A stretch of 50,919 nt of DNA, taken from an uncultured Octadecabacter sp. GTDB lineage: Bacteria; Pseudomonadota; Alphaproteobacteria; Rhodobacterales; Rhodobacteraceae. The DNA lies in assembly GCA_937969445.1 (NCBI GenBank), contig CALBVZ010000031.1:1-50919 (forward strand). Reading direction: 5' to 3'. Shown here piece by piece: positions 24,728-33,518 of the stretch (the stretch's first letter is position 1; each line of letters opens with the position of its first letter). A model generated the notes under the pieces. That model saw nothing but the letters and a program-made list of their open reading frames with translations, was not told the DNA's origin and did not search any database. The translations under genes and the position numbers were made by a program.

Positions 24728-26308
24728 ATGAACGCCCGTCCGAACATCGTTGTAATTGTCGCAGATCACGTTGCCTTTGCGGGACACTATGGTCAGGAGC
24801 GTTACGACTATCGTTGGCCATCGCTTGAGCGTATCGCGAAACGCGGGGCTTGGTTTGATCGGGCCTATGCTATCACTCCAGTTTGCACACCATCGCGCGC
24901 CAGTTTCCTAACTGGAAAGCGTCCAGATAAGCATGGGTTGCGTTGGAATTCAGAGTACCCAATCCCGCACAACCGCAAAGAATTCCGCGATGATGAAGAA
25001 CTATACGCATCGCATTTGGCGAAAGCCGGGTATGATAACTACTACTTTGGCAAGTGGCACTGTGGCGTCAATAAGACGGCCGAAGACTATGGATTAAAGG
25101 GCTGGAGCCTGCCTGAGTACGGAAATCTCTATGCCTGCGATGCTTATAAAAAATACCTCAAGAAGATTGGCGAAGATCAACCGCGCTGTCGTATCGAACA
25201 TCACTTGTTGCGTCCTGAATTGGACAACAAAGAAGTCTTGATGGACCCATCAGAGCCTTGGGATTACATGGATGGTGCTGGCGTTCTTTTGGGGTCGTCT
25301 GAAGTCAATGAGCAGTTCTTTGTTGCGAACCTAGCCTGTGATCAGCTGACGCAGTTGCGCGATACCGATCAGCCTTTTTCGATGGTTGTCAGTATGTGGG
25401 GGCCACATCACCCCTATTATCCAAGCCAGGAATTCGCTGACCTAATCAACCCGTCAGATATTCCGACCTACCCGAGCTTTGACGAAGACTTATCAAGCAA
25501 ACCGTGGCGATACCGAGTGCAACGCGATTTGCGCTGCCAACATCGCGCATTTGAGCGTTGGCCAGATTGGGAGACGTGGCAAAAGGTTCTTGCGCGTTGC
25601 TATGCTGCTGGCCTGCAAACGGATGCTGCCATTGGCCGAATTGCCGATAAACTTGACGCGCTGGGTTTGGCGGACAACACCTTGTTCGTTGTGACCGCGG
25701 ACCATGGGGACGGGATCGCTGCACATGGTGCCGGTTGGGACAAATACTCCACGTTCTCGGAAGAGGTCGGGCGCATTCCATTGGTCGTGAATTACCCTGC
25801 TAAGATCGTACCTGATCAGCGGGTAACAGCACCTGTAAGTCTGTTAGACGTTACCGCGACTATTCTCGACGCGGCAGAGGTCGAAGACCTATCGCATCCG
25901 CTGCCGATTGATGGCGAAAGTCTTGTTGGTATTGCAGATGGAAGTTGTGAACGCACAGCGCTGATCTGCGATCACTTCGGGCATTCCGGAGACATCAGCT
26001 TTCAGAAAATCCTGTATCGAGATGGATGGAAGTATGTGTCTGTTTGGGGGGACGACGACGAACTATATTGTCTCGACAACGATCCCTTTGAATTGAATAA
26101 TCGGCTTAACGATCCAGACACATTTGATCGCCAGAATATCATGCGTAGACAGATTGCAGATCATATAGTTGACCGGCGCGAAGTTAGACGCGCATGGCAG
26201 CCTGCTGAGTTTTGGGAAGACGGAATCGTTTTCTCTTCACCAGAATGGCCGCGCGAAGAGGTATTGCAGCTCTATAAGTTGCGCACACAACTTGCTGATA
26301 AATTGTAA
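24728..26308 (+). CDS. Type I sulfatase / phosphonate monoester hydrolase family protein
   Basis: 526 aa, no signal peptide, so probably cytoplasmic. N-terminal PNIVVIVADHVAFAGHYG provides the first metal-binding Asp. The maturation motif C-T-P-S-R (PVCTPSRASFLTGKRPDKHG) would give the formylglycine nucleophile. Later TADHGDGIAAHGAGWDK supplies the Asp-His metal pair. D-H after the first Asp, in place of the usual D-D, resembles the D-Q seen in the choline-sulfatase and phosphonate monoester hydrolase branch. No formylglycine-generating enzyme gene is visible nearby. Substrate is unknown; a sulfated or phosphorylated ester from marine organic matter is plausible. Confidence 0.85.
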   Translation: MNARPNIVVIVADHVAFAGHYGQERYDYRWPSLERIAKRGAWFDRAYAITPVCTPSRASFLTGKRPDKHGLRWNSEYPIPHNRKEFRDDEELYASHLAKAGYDNYYFGKWHCGVNKTAEDYGLKGWSLPEYGNLYACDAYKKYLKKIGEDQPRCRIEHHLLRPELDNKEVLMDPSEPWDYMDGAGVLLGSSEVNEQFFVANLACDQLTQLRDTDQPFSMVVSMWGPHHPYYPSQEFADLINPSDIPTYPSFDEDLSSKPWRYRVQRDLRCQHRAFERWPDWETWQKVLARCYAAGLQTDAAIGRIADKLDALGLADNTLFVVTADHGDGIAAHGAGWDKYSTFSEEVGRIPLVVNYPAKIVPDQRVTAPVSLLDVTATILDAAEVEDLSHPLPIDGESLVGIADGSCERTALICDHFGHSGDISFQKILYRDGWKYVSVWGDDDELYCLDNDPFELNNRLNDPDTFDRQNIMRRQIADHIVDRREVRRAWQPAEFWEDGIVFSSPEWPREEVLQLYKLRTQLADKL

Positions 26309-26346
26309 TTTGCTTCAGCCCAAAGGAAAAAGTGCGTGCTAACAAA

Positions 26347-26369
26347 GCCCTCTTCAGGGCGCTCTTTTT
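26347..26369 (+). terminator. Rho-independent terminator after the sulfatase gene
   Basis: Stem GCCCT / AGGGC with loop CTTC, followed by GCTCTTTTT. It lies 38 bases after the sulfatase stop and faces rightward. Confidence 0.7.
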
Positions 26370-26408
26370 GCGCGAACATTTTTTGTCAATGATACCTATC
26401 GTTGTGCT

Positions 26409-26798
26409 ATGGGGGCCTGGGCGGATATAACTTCCGCAGGGAAAGCGAATGGATTGGGTATGCGTCAGGGCACAACAGACCTGATGATTGAGTTTGCCGT
26501 TGCGTGTTTGGCAACCGAAGATCATCGACGTATCAAGAAATTGGTGCGCGAGATGGCACAGGCCTGGCCGAACGAGGCCGCGCTAGGCATCGCATTTGCG
26601 ATCACATCAGCGGCTTCAACGTTTGAGGAAATCGTGGATACGCAAGCGTCGTCGAAGTCGGCGCAATTGGGCTTTCGACTGGCGGCATTGGTCGCGGCAG
26701 ATATTTATGCGATTCAAGAGATGGGTCAAACTCCTGCTAAGGCGCAGGATTTACTGCATTTTTGGCGGCGCGTTGATCCGTACTTCTTAGACGTTTAG
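26409..26798 (+). CDS. Hypothetical helical protein
   Basis: 129 aa, no signal peptide or membrane segment, rich in Ala and predicted mostly helical (TTDLMIEFAVACLATEDHRRIKKLVREMAQAW, SAQLGFRLAALVAADIYAIQEMGQTPAKAQDLLHFWRR). I do not recognise a family. The start is uncertain: ATG 26409 has no ribosome-binding sequence, and ATG 26460 (MRQGTTDLMIEF) is an alternative. A TTGTCA at about 26384 could be a -35 box. Its last 62 bases overlap the convergent Tat-signal gene, so one of the two ends may be misread. Confidence 0.6.
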   Translation: MGAWADITSAGKANGLGMRQGTTDLMIEFAVACLATEDHRRIKKLVREMAQAWPNEAALGIAFAITSAASTFEEIVDTQASSKSAQLGFRLAALVAADIYAIQEMGQTPAKAQDLLHFWRRVDPYFLDV

Positions 26799-27261
26799 GC
26801 GATGTACTAGCTAGGCGCCACGAGGTTGCATCTGCGGAGACTTCAGAAGTTGTCTCGCATATGGTTTCAATAGGTTCGCCCGCTTCATCCTCCTCGACCA
26901 GCGTGTCGAGGATGTCCTTCGCGGTTTCGACGGCCTTTTTGGTTTTGCCGAACATGCCCGGCACCCCGCCACCCGGATACATCGGATGTACGGCGGTCGC
27001 GCTACCTGCGATCGGTACTTTGATGATGTTTTGATTAACCAGTTCACCCATCAAAGCGTTCGCTTGTTCAGGGCTGACTCGCAGCCATTTCTGGATAAGT
27101 GCTGGGCTCGCTTGGTTGTGCGCGCGGGCGTATAGCGCCGCCCAGCCGACCTGAAAGGTATTGACTGGGGCTTTGACCACTGGGACGGCCATAGCGGGCA
27201 GGGGCAAGACTGGGATCACAGCCGCTGCTCCGGCGGAACGGAGAAAATCACGTCGTTTCAT
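26737..27261 (-). CDS. Tat-exported protein of unknown function
   Basis: 174 aa. A classical twin-arginine signal opens it: MKRRDFLRSAGAAAVIPVLPLPAMA, cleaved near residue 25. The mature part has a helical block resembling a small winged helix (ASPALIQKWLRVSPEQANALMGELVNQNIIKVP), a Gly/Pro-rich link (HPMYPGGGVPGMF), then an acidic coil (ETAKDILDTLVEEDEAGEPIET). The last ~28 residues are basic and unlike the rest, and are encoded opposite the end of the convergent gene. A lost original stop codon would explain this. Function unknown. Confidence 0.68.
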   Translation of the reverse strand: MKRRDFLRSAGAAAVIPVLPLPAMAVPVVKAPVNTFQVGWAALYARAHNQASPALIQKWLRVSPEQANALMGELVNQNIIKVPIAGSATAVHPMYPGGGVPGMFGKTKKAVETAKDILDTLVEEDEAGEPIETICETTSEVSADATSWRLASTSPKRLRSTDQRAAKNAVNPAP

Positions 27262-27330
27262 GAGTGATAGATGGGTATGGATTGTTGACCTTTTAAGGGG
27301 GAAAGCCCGCTCTGTATTCCCCGCAAATGG

Positions 27331-28065
27331 TCAGACCATGCGAATGACGTCTTTATCAATCGACAGCATGTAGCCGCGCCGCGCGATGTTGCGCACAAGG
27401 AGCTCGGACATCATTTGGTTGCCAAGCGTGTCACGCAAACGTTTGATCCGTGTGGCACCTGCAGCTTCTTCGCAGTCAGATGATGGACGGCCAGAAATAA
27501 CGCCTTCGATTTCAGCGCCGGTCAATACTTCGTCGTCCATGCGGGCTTCGGCCAAGACGGAAAGCGTTTCGATCGCGGCATCGGTCAGTTTGAATTCGAA
27601 GTTGTTTAGATAGACCATGTTTTGATCGCGTGAGATCAGAAGCGAGTTCACCTCAATCCCTTTGCGTTCGATCTGCCCCATCCTACGGTTCATCGCGATA
27701 AGCATCACAAGGAAAGCCACAGCGGCGACGAGCAACGCAGTCGCAAAAATCAAAAGCACGAAAATCACAAAGCGATAGCTGTCGAGCGTAGCAGAAAATG
27801 CCGTGCCCGATTGCGCGAGGATTTCCAGTAGTTTGATTTCTGCCTGACCCGTAAGCGAGGCATTCTCGACAAACAGCGCTTCGACGCGGGCATTAAATGC
27901 ATTGGCGTCTGGCAAGTTAAGGAACAACAAAACAGCCGCCGTGAACAAGATAACCACGATGGCTGCAATTCCGCCAATGACAATACGATTGCCCGTCTGA
28001 CGTGCTTCAATAGCGGAGGTAGTATTCGCCTGCACTGTTCCGTCTCTCCTCAAGACCTGCGTCAT
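27331..28065 (-). CDS. Membrane-anchored protein with C-terminal OmpR-type winged-helix DNA-binding domain
   Basis: 244 aa. Two hydrophobic segments, about residues 27-50 (RIVIGGIAAIVVILFTAAVLLFLN) and 98-124 (RFVIFVLLIFATALLVAAVAFLVMLIA), flank a ~47-residue loop that should be periplasmic. Residues ~148-238 look like a response-regulator output domain: MVYLNNFEFKLTDAAIETLSVLAEAR, then ATRIKRLRDTLGNQ...LVRNIARRGYML, like the RRLRxKLG...RGxGYxL of PhoB/OmpR. The order is the reverse of ToxR/CadC, where DNA binding is N-terminal. There is no receiver domain. Its start overlaps the upstream small exported-protein gene by 59 bases. Targets are unknown. Confidence 0.78.
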   Translation of the reverse strand: MTQVLRRDGTVQANTTSAIEARQTGNRIVIGGIAAIVVILFTAAVLLFLNLPDANAFNARVEALFVENASLTGQAEIKLLEILAQSGTAFSATLDSYRFVIFVLLIFATALLVAAVAFLVMLIAMNRRMGQIERKGIEVNSLLISRDQNMVYLNNFEFKLTDAAIETLSVLAEARMDDEVLTGAEIEGVISGRPSSDCEEAAGATRIKRLRDTLGNQMMSELLVRNIARRGYMLSIDKDVIRMV

Positions 28066-28288
28066 CGAAGACGCCTTCTATACTTAACAACTGCCAATCA
28101 TCGGCAGAAAGGCGCGGGGCCAGTTCAGCGCGTGCGCCTTCTGACGTACATGCGCCCATGATCTCTGCAACACCGTAGTGCAGCCGGAGAGGATCGTCAC
28201 GCTTGGCTTTGTAGTCAGCATAACACGCGGCCTGCGCCGATGCGGACAACATTACAAACGTGAGTGTGAGAGTAAGAATACGTTTCAT
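28007..28288 (-). CDS. Small secreted protein of unknown function
   Basis: 93 aa from ATG 28288 (MKRILTLTLTFVMLSASAQAACYADYKAKRDDPLRLHYGVAEIMGAC). The signal peptide is clear, cleaved after AQA. The mature protein is about 73 residues with two cysteines that could form a disulfide, and ends EYYLRY. The track begins five codons earlier. It overlaps the start of the membrane regulator gene by 59 bases in another frame, so the two are almost certainly cotranscribed and may work together. I do not recognise the family beyond similar small proteins I would expect in Rhodobacteraceae. Confidence 0.7.
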   Translation of the reverse strand: MKRILTLTLTFVMLSASAQAACYADYKAKRDDPLRLHYGVAEIMGACTSEGARAELAPRLSADDWQLLSIEGVFDDAGLEERRNSAGEYYLRY

Positions 28289-28453
28289 ACCGCGAACATG
28301 CATTGGGTGGTGTTGTTATTCAATATCCGTAACGCCTTTGCATGCTGAAAGCCAATAACGCCGCCCCGTTATTGAGAGACATTCGGCCCCCGCAGCATCG
28401 TTGGTTCATATCAGGCCGTCACACAGAACGGCGAAACCCGAAAGGACCATCCA

Positions 28454-28894
28454 ATGTTTGTTCGCTCACTTAAAACGACGTTCACCGCAGGCCTTCTCGC
28501 CACAACTTTGGCTTTAACGGCTGTTGTCCCAAATAGCGCCGCCGCGCGTATGTCAGACGAGGACATCGCAGCAATTCTTGGATTGCTGGTTATCGGTGCC
28601 GCCATTCACAATAGTCGCAGATCGGACGCCACACCTGTCGCTCCGTCACGCCCGCAGCCGACAACAACCCGTGGATGGCGTGTTCTGCCAGCTGACTGCA
28701 TTCGAAATGTAACGCGTCGGAACGGCAACACGATCCGCATGTTCGGCCAGCGCTGCCTTAACAACAACTACGCCCATGTTAACCGCCTGCCAGAAGCTTG
28801 CCACGTTCGCGTTCGCACTGAGAATGGTCAACGCCGTCAGGGTTACCGCGTTCGTTGTTTGCGTGACGCAGGATTCCGCACCAACCGGCACTAA
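28454..28894 (+). CDS. Secreted or periplasmic protein of unknown function
   Basis: 146 aa. Signal peptide MFVRSLKTTFTAGLLATTLALTAVVPNSAAA, a short hydrophobic stretch (DIAAILGLLVIGAAIHNS) right after, a Pro/Thr linker (VAPSRPQPTTT), then a basic, cysteine-containing C-terminal domain (LPADCIRNVTRRNGNTIRMFGQRCLNNNY...CHVRVRTENGQRRQGYRVRCLRDAGF). Four cysteines could form two disulfides. The mature domain is strongly basic and might bind a polyanion such as polysaccharide or nucleic acid; that is only inference. AAAGGACC precedes the ATG. Confidence 0.7.
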   Translation: MFVRSLKTTFTAGLLATTLALTAVVPNSAAARMSDEDIAAILGLLVIGAAIHNSRRSDATPVAPSRPQPTTTRGWRVLPADCIRNVTRRNGNTIRMFGQRCLNNNYAHVNRLPEACHVRVRTENGQRRQGYRVRCLRDAGFRTNRH

Positions 28895-28940
28895 GGCCGG
28901 GGCGGACATCGGGTAGCCGCCCCCAGCGGTTACTCATCTA

Positions 28941-28978
28941 GAGGCAGGGGGGAGGACATGGCCCCCTGCCTCTTTTTT
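28941..28978 (+). terminator. Strong rho-independent terminator
   Basis: Perfect 11-base arms GAGGCAGGGGG and CCCCCTGCCTC around a ten-base loop, followed by TTTTTT. It ends the transcript of the secreted basic protein at 28454-28894. Confidence 0.88.
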
Positions 28979-29101
28979 ATGTCGAATATGATTGGTCTTT
29001 GCAGTCAGTGCATGACGGAATTGCACGGGTGCCCCTATCTGGATGGGTAAGAATACCTTACCTATGACCACAAGGAATCGATTGATCTGAAAGGACAGAC
29101 C

Positions 29102-29260
29102 ATGATCCAAGACCGTTTGACAGCCAAGTTTTTGGCGGTCCCGCATATTAAAAAGAACGATGTGAAACCGCTTAAGGCAGTGCCAGCCAAGCGTAAGGCG
29201 GCACCAGCGACTGATTTTTATACTCGTGGTCGTAGTCTATTCGGTACTTTCTGGCTCTGA
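29102..29260 (+). CDS. Small basic protein of unknown function (52 aa)
   Basis: Too short for the ORF track. ATG 29102 follows GAAAGGACAGACC, a good ribosome-binding site. The product, starting MIQDRLTAKFLAVPHI and ending YTRGRSLFGTFWL, is rich in Lys and Ala in its middle (KPLKAVPAKRKAAPA) and has a hydrophobic C-terminus. Codon use is like that of the neighbours. It lies 30 bases before rnhB in the same direction and may be cotranscribed with it. No signal peptide or known domain is evident. Confidence 0.6.
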   Translation: MIQDRLTAKFLAVPHIKKNDVKPLKAVPAKRKAAPATDFYTRGRSLFGTFWL

Positions 29261-29289
29261 GGCTTGCAGCCTCGACCCGTGTTTGAGAC

Positions 29290-29919
29290 ATGGGGTGGAT
29301 GAGCACATTTGAAGCCACCGGCCCCGATTTCACATTTGAACAAGACCTGGTCGCCCGCGGCGCATTGCGCATTGCGGGTGTCGATGAAGTAGGGCGCGGC
29401 CCATTGGCTGGCCCCGTCACTGCAGCCGCCGTGATCCTTGACCCGTCCAACATCCCAGATGGACTAAATGACAGTAAGAAACTGACCGCGAAACGCCGCG
29501 AGGCGCTTGAACCGCTGATCTTAGCGAACGCGCAAGTATCGATCGCCCATGCGACCGTCGAAGAAATAGATGAAATCAATATTCTACGCGCCAGCCATCT
29601 GGCGATGGAAAGGGCTGTGGCCGGATTAGGTGAAGTCGATCATGCCCTTATTGATGGAAACATGATCCCCGGTGGGCTGGCAGTTCCCGCGACAACAATC
29701 ATCAAAGGTGACGCCCGTTCTTTGTCCATCGCGGCGGCTTCAATTGTGGCCAAAATATGTCGGGATCGGATCATGGTGGATTTGGCGCAACAGTACCCTG
29801 GGTACGGTTGGGAGACGAACGCAGGATATGGATCAAAAAGTCACATATCTGCACTTCAAAATTTGGGGGTTACCCCACACCATAGACGATCATTCAAACC
29901 CGTCCACAATATGTTGTGA
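29290..29919 (+). CDS. rnhB: Ribonuclease HII
   Basis: 209 aa. The catalytic acidic residues lie in the standard blocks IAGVDEVGRGPLAGPVTAAAVIL and ALIDGNMIPGG, with DSKKLTAKRRE between them and IVAKICRDRIM and YPGYGWETNAGYGSKSHISAL near the end. It removes RNA from RNA-DNA hybrids, including single ribonucleotides misinserted into DNA. ATG 29290 and ATG 29299 (MSTFEATGPDF) are both possible starts; neither has a strong ribosome-binding site. In Caulobacter and relatives rnhB sits directly upstream of ccrM, as here. Confidence 0.94.
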   Translation: MGWMSTFEATGPDFTFEQDLVARGALRIAGVDEVGRGPLAGPVTAAAVILDPSNIPDGLNDSKKLTAKRREALEPLILANAQVSIAHATVEEIDEINILRASHLAMERAVAGLGEVDHALIDGNMIPGGLAVPATTIIKGDARSLSIAAASIVAKICRDRIMVDLAQQYPGYGWETNAGYGSKSHISALQNLGVTPHHRRSFKPVHNML

Positions 29920-29941
29920 CAAGCATATTTTCTAACCCTTT

Positions 29942-29980
29942 GATTCAATAAAGTTTTTGACTGCGAATCGCCTTTGACTC
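29942..29980. promoter_or_regulatory. Cluster of three GANTC methylation sites upstream of ccrM
   Basis: GATTC at 29942, GAATC at 29965 and GACTC at 29976 lie within 39 bases, 65 to 103 bases ahead of the ccrM start. GANTC is the recognition site of CcrM, the product of the next gene. In Caulobacter the ccrM promoter carries such sites and its activity depends on their methylation state; the same feedback is likely here. Confidence 0.6.
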
Positions 29981-30017
29981 ACATTGAGGTCAACAAACGA
30001 GCGGATAACCGCCGTGA

Positions 30018-31154
<1,137 letters not shown>

Positions 31155-31218
31155 ACCTACACACAGTTTACAAGTTTACCGCCTGTGCCTGCGGCCCAAT
31201 AGCCGTGGCACCACTTAC

Positions 31219-31254
31219 CCCCCGTCGGTCGCAAGACCTGACGGGGGTTTTTTT
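31219..31254 (+). terminator. Rho-independent terminator after ccrM
   Basis: Arms CCCCCGTCGGTC and GACC-T-GACGGGGG (one bulged T) around GCAA, followed by seven T. It lies between ccrM and galE. Confidence 0.88.
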
Positions 31255-31323
31255 CTGTGTTAGTTCCCTCGTGACGTTAGGCAAATTCCACGCCATAAGG
31301 GGCCAAGTTTAACGAGGATCAAA

Positions 31324-32328
31324 ATGGCGAAAATTCTTCTAACGGGCGGCGCGGGTTATATCGGGTCGCACACGTATCTGGCGCTTGTTGAGGCCGGATT
31401 TGAAGTTGTGATCCTGGACAACTTTTCTAATGCGAAGACTGATGTTCCGAACCGTTTGCAAGATATCGCTGGCAGTTCCGTCGACTTGGTTGAAGGCGAT
31501 GTTTTAGATCGCACAGTGCTGGATGCGCTATTTGCGGACCACAAGATTGACGGCGTCGTACACTTTGCAGCCCTTAAAGCGGTCGGTGAAAGCGTCCAGA
31601 AGCCACTGGACTACATGAACACGAACGTTGGCGGTTTGCTGAACCTGCTTGCTGCGATGGATCGCGCTGATGTGCGGCGTATCGTGTTCTCGTCCTCTGC
31701 GACGGTTTACGGCGACACGAACGTGCAGCCGATCCCAGAAGAACATGCACGCACATACACGTCACCCTATGCGTTCACCAAGATCGCGGGTGAGCAAATA
31801 CTTGAACAGCTTACAGATGATTGGGCTGTTGGTATTTTGCGGTATTTCAATCCAGTTGGTGCGCATAAGTCCGCGATCATTGGCGAAGACCCTGAAGACA
31901 TTCCGAACAACTTGGTTCCATACATGGCCAAGGTCGCGACGGGTGAGCTGGCAGAGCTAAGCGTGTTTGGGGACGATTATGACACTCCAGACGGAACAGG
32001 TGTGCGTGACTATATCCACGTGGAAGACCTTGCTGACGGGCATGTGTTGTCGCTGAAGTCGCTAATCGAAACGGGCGAAAGCCATACGGTGAACCTCGGC
32101 ACTGGCGAGGGTTCGTCTGTTTTTGATGTTATCAAGGCATACGCGGATGCCTGTGGACATGACTTAGCGTATAAGATTACGCCACGGCGTGACGGGGATG
32201 TAGCTGCCCTGACTGCGCGTCCTGAAAAGGCGAAAACGGTTCTTGGCTTTGAAGCAAAGCGCACACTTGCTGACATGTGCACGTCCAGTTGGGCATGGGT
32301 TAGTGGACAGCGTAAAAACTCACACTAG
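31324..32328 (+). CDS. galE: UDP-glucose 4-epimerase
   Basis: 334 aa, full length. NAD-binding ILLTGGAGYIGSHTYLALVEAG is at the N-terminus, VVHFAALKAVGESVQKPLDYMNTNVGGLLNLL follows, and the catalytic YxxxK is in SPYAFTKIAGEQ, with the partner serine in VFSSSATVYG. YFNPVGAHKSAIIGEDPEDIPNNLVPY and DYDTPDGTGVRDYIHVEDLADGH are GalE-specific. It interconverts UDP-glucose and UDP-galactose for surface polysaccharide. GAGGATC precedes the ATG. Its end overlaps the convergent alkB stop by four bases. Confidence 0.94.
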   Translation: MAKILLTGGAGYIGSHTYLALVEAGFEVVILDNFSNAKTDVPNRLQDIAGSSVDLVEGDVLDRTVLDALFADHKIDGVVHFAALKAVGESVQKPLDYMNTNVGGLLNLLAAMDRADVRRIVFSSSATVYGDTNVQPIPEEHARTYTSPYAFTKIAGEQILEQLTDDWAVGILRYFNPVGAHKSAIIGEDPEDIPNNLVPYMAKVATGELAELSVFGDDYDTPDGTGVRDYIHVEDLADGHVLSLKSLIETGESHTVNLGTGEGSSVFDVIKAYADACGHDLAYKITPRRDGDVAALTARPEKAKTVLGFEAKRTLADMCTSSWAWVSGQRKNSH

Positions 32329-33473
32329 CGAGGCAGCGGGTTCGTGGCGTTTTTATACGGCGTCCAGTCTTCGATTTCCGGATAATATTTCTTGCGCCAT
32401 GCACGCACGCGCGGATTCATGATCCGTAGCCAGACAGGTGGCACCATCGCCGCCATCGTCATCACCGGATAGCCATAGGGCAGTTGCGGTGCCTCATCTT
32501 CATCGTAGGTTTGCAGCAATGGAAAACGGCGATCAGGTTTGTAGTGATGGTCTGAATGGCGTTGAAGGTTAATCAGCAGCCAGTTGGACGCAAGTTGTGA
32601 CGCGTTCCAAGAATGGCGCGGTAGAACATGTTCGTATTTTCCGTCCCCAAGGTGTTTTCGGGTTAGGCCGTAATGTTCGACGTAGTTTACGATTTCCAGC
32701 TGCCACATAGAAATGAAAGCTTGGTATGCGAACAGGCCAAGCCCGATCCAACCACCGATCCAAACTGCGATCGTGATCATAACGATTTGCAAAGCGGCAT
32801 ATCGCCAGAACGGGTTGGAGCGGTGATGCCAGGGCAGGTTCTTGCGTGCCAACATCGCGGCTTCTGCTTTGAATGCTGAAACGGGTTGTTGATGAAGGAC
32901 GCGGAAGAAATACTTGTGGAAACCCTCATTGTAGCGGGCTGTTACGGGGTCGCGTGGGGTGCCAACATACCGATGATGCACCAACAGATGCTCGCTTCGG
33001 AAATGCGAATAAAGCGACATTGAAAGCAGGATGTCAGCAAGCCAACGCTCAAATTTTGGTTTCTGATGGGCAAGTTCGTGGGCGTAAACGATACCGATTG
33101 TACCAGACATCACGCCAAGCCCGAAGGCGAGGCCGATCAGTTCCCAGACGTTCAGGTGCCCCGATGCTGTGACGTACCAAATGATACCAAAGAGGGTCAC
33201 AAACTGTAGCGGTGCCCAAATTATCGTGACAAGGCGATACCAAAATAGTTCGCCTTCAGATGTTTCTAGATCCGCATTGGCGTCATAGGTCCCTGCAATC
33301 GCGTCGATTGCGGTGAACAAATACCATGTCATGATCGGCATCAAAAACACCGTCCAACCGCCATAAATCGCCTCGATCCAAGCGACAGGAACGAGGCCGA
33401 CGGAACACCAGAACGGGGCCGCGCGTGTTATGCGGGCCATGTTAGTGGGCGATACGATAGGGAAAGATGTCAT
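32325..33473 (-). CDS. alkB: Alkane 1-monooxygenase (AlkB-type membrane di-iron hydroxylase)
   Basis: 382 aa with several membrane helices. The di-iron histidine boxes are all present: HELAHQK, EHLLVHHRYVGTPRDP and LQRHSDHHYKPDRR. NYVEHYGLTRKHLGDGKYE, a block typical of AlkB, lies between the second and third boxes. It hydroxylates medium-chain alkanes at the terminal carbon in the inner membrane using rubredoxin electrons. No rubredoxin gene is visible nearby. Related AlkB-like proteins act on other hydrophobic chains, so the true substrate may differ. It is transcribed alone, divergent from nothing and convergent with galE. Confidence 0.92.
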   Translation of the reverse strand: MTSFPIVSPTNMARITRAAPFWCSVGLVPVAWIEAIYGGWTVFLMPIMTWYLFTAIDAIAGTYDANADLETSEGELFWYRLVTIIWAPLQFVTLFGIIWYVTASGHLNVWELIGLAFGLGVMSGTIGIVYAHELAHQKPKFERWLADILLSMSLYSHFRSEHLLVHHRYVGTPRDPVTARYNEGFHKYFFRVLHQQPVSAFKAEAAMLARKNLPWHHRSNPFWRYAALQIVMITIAVWIGGWIGLGLFAYQAFISMWQLEIVNYVEHYGLTRKHLGDGKYEHVLPRHSWNASQLASNWLLINLQRHSDHHYKPDRRFPLLQTYDEDEAPQLPYGYPVMTMAAMVPPVWLRIMNPRVRAWRKKYYPEIEDWTPYKNATNPLPR

Positions 33474-33518
33474 GACAAACTCCGGTTTGGGCGGAGTATA
33501 GCGCTTCGCGGGTTACGC

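Noticed and set aside
29046-29062. Inverted repeat GGTAAG...CTTACC upstream of the 52-codon gene
   Set aside because: Only six-base arms, no T-run and no second copy noticed; could be chance.
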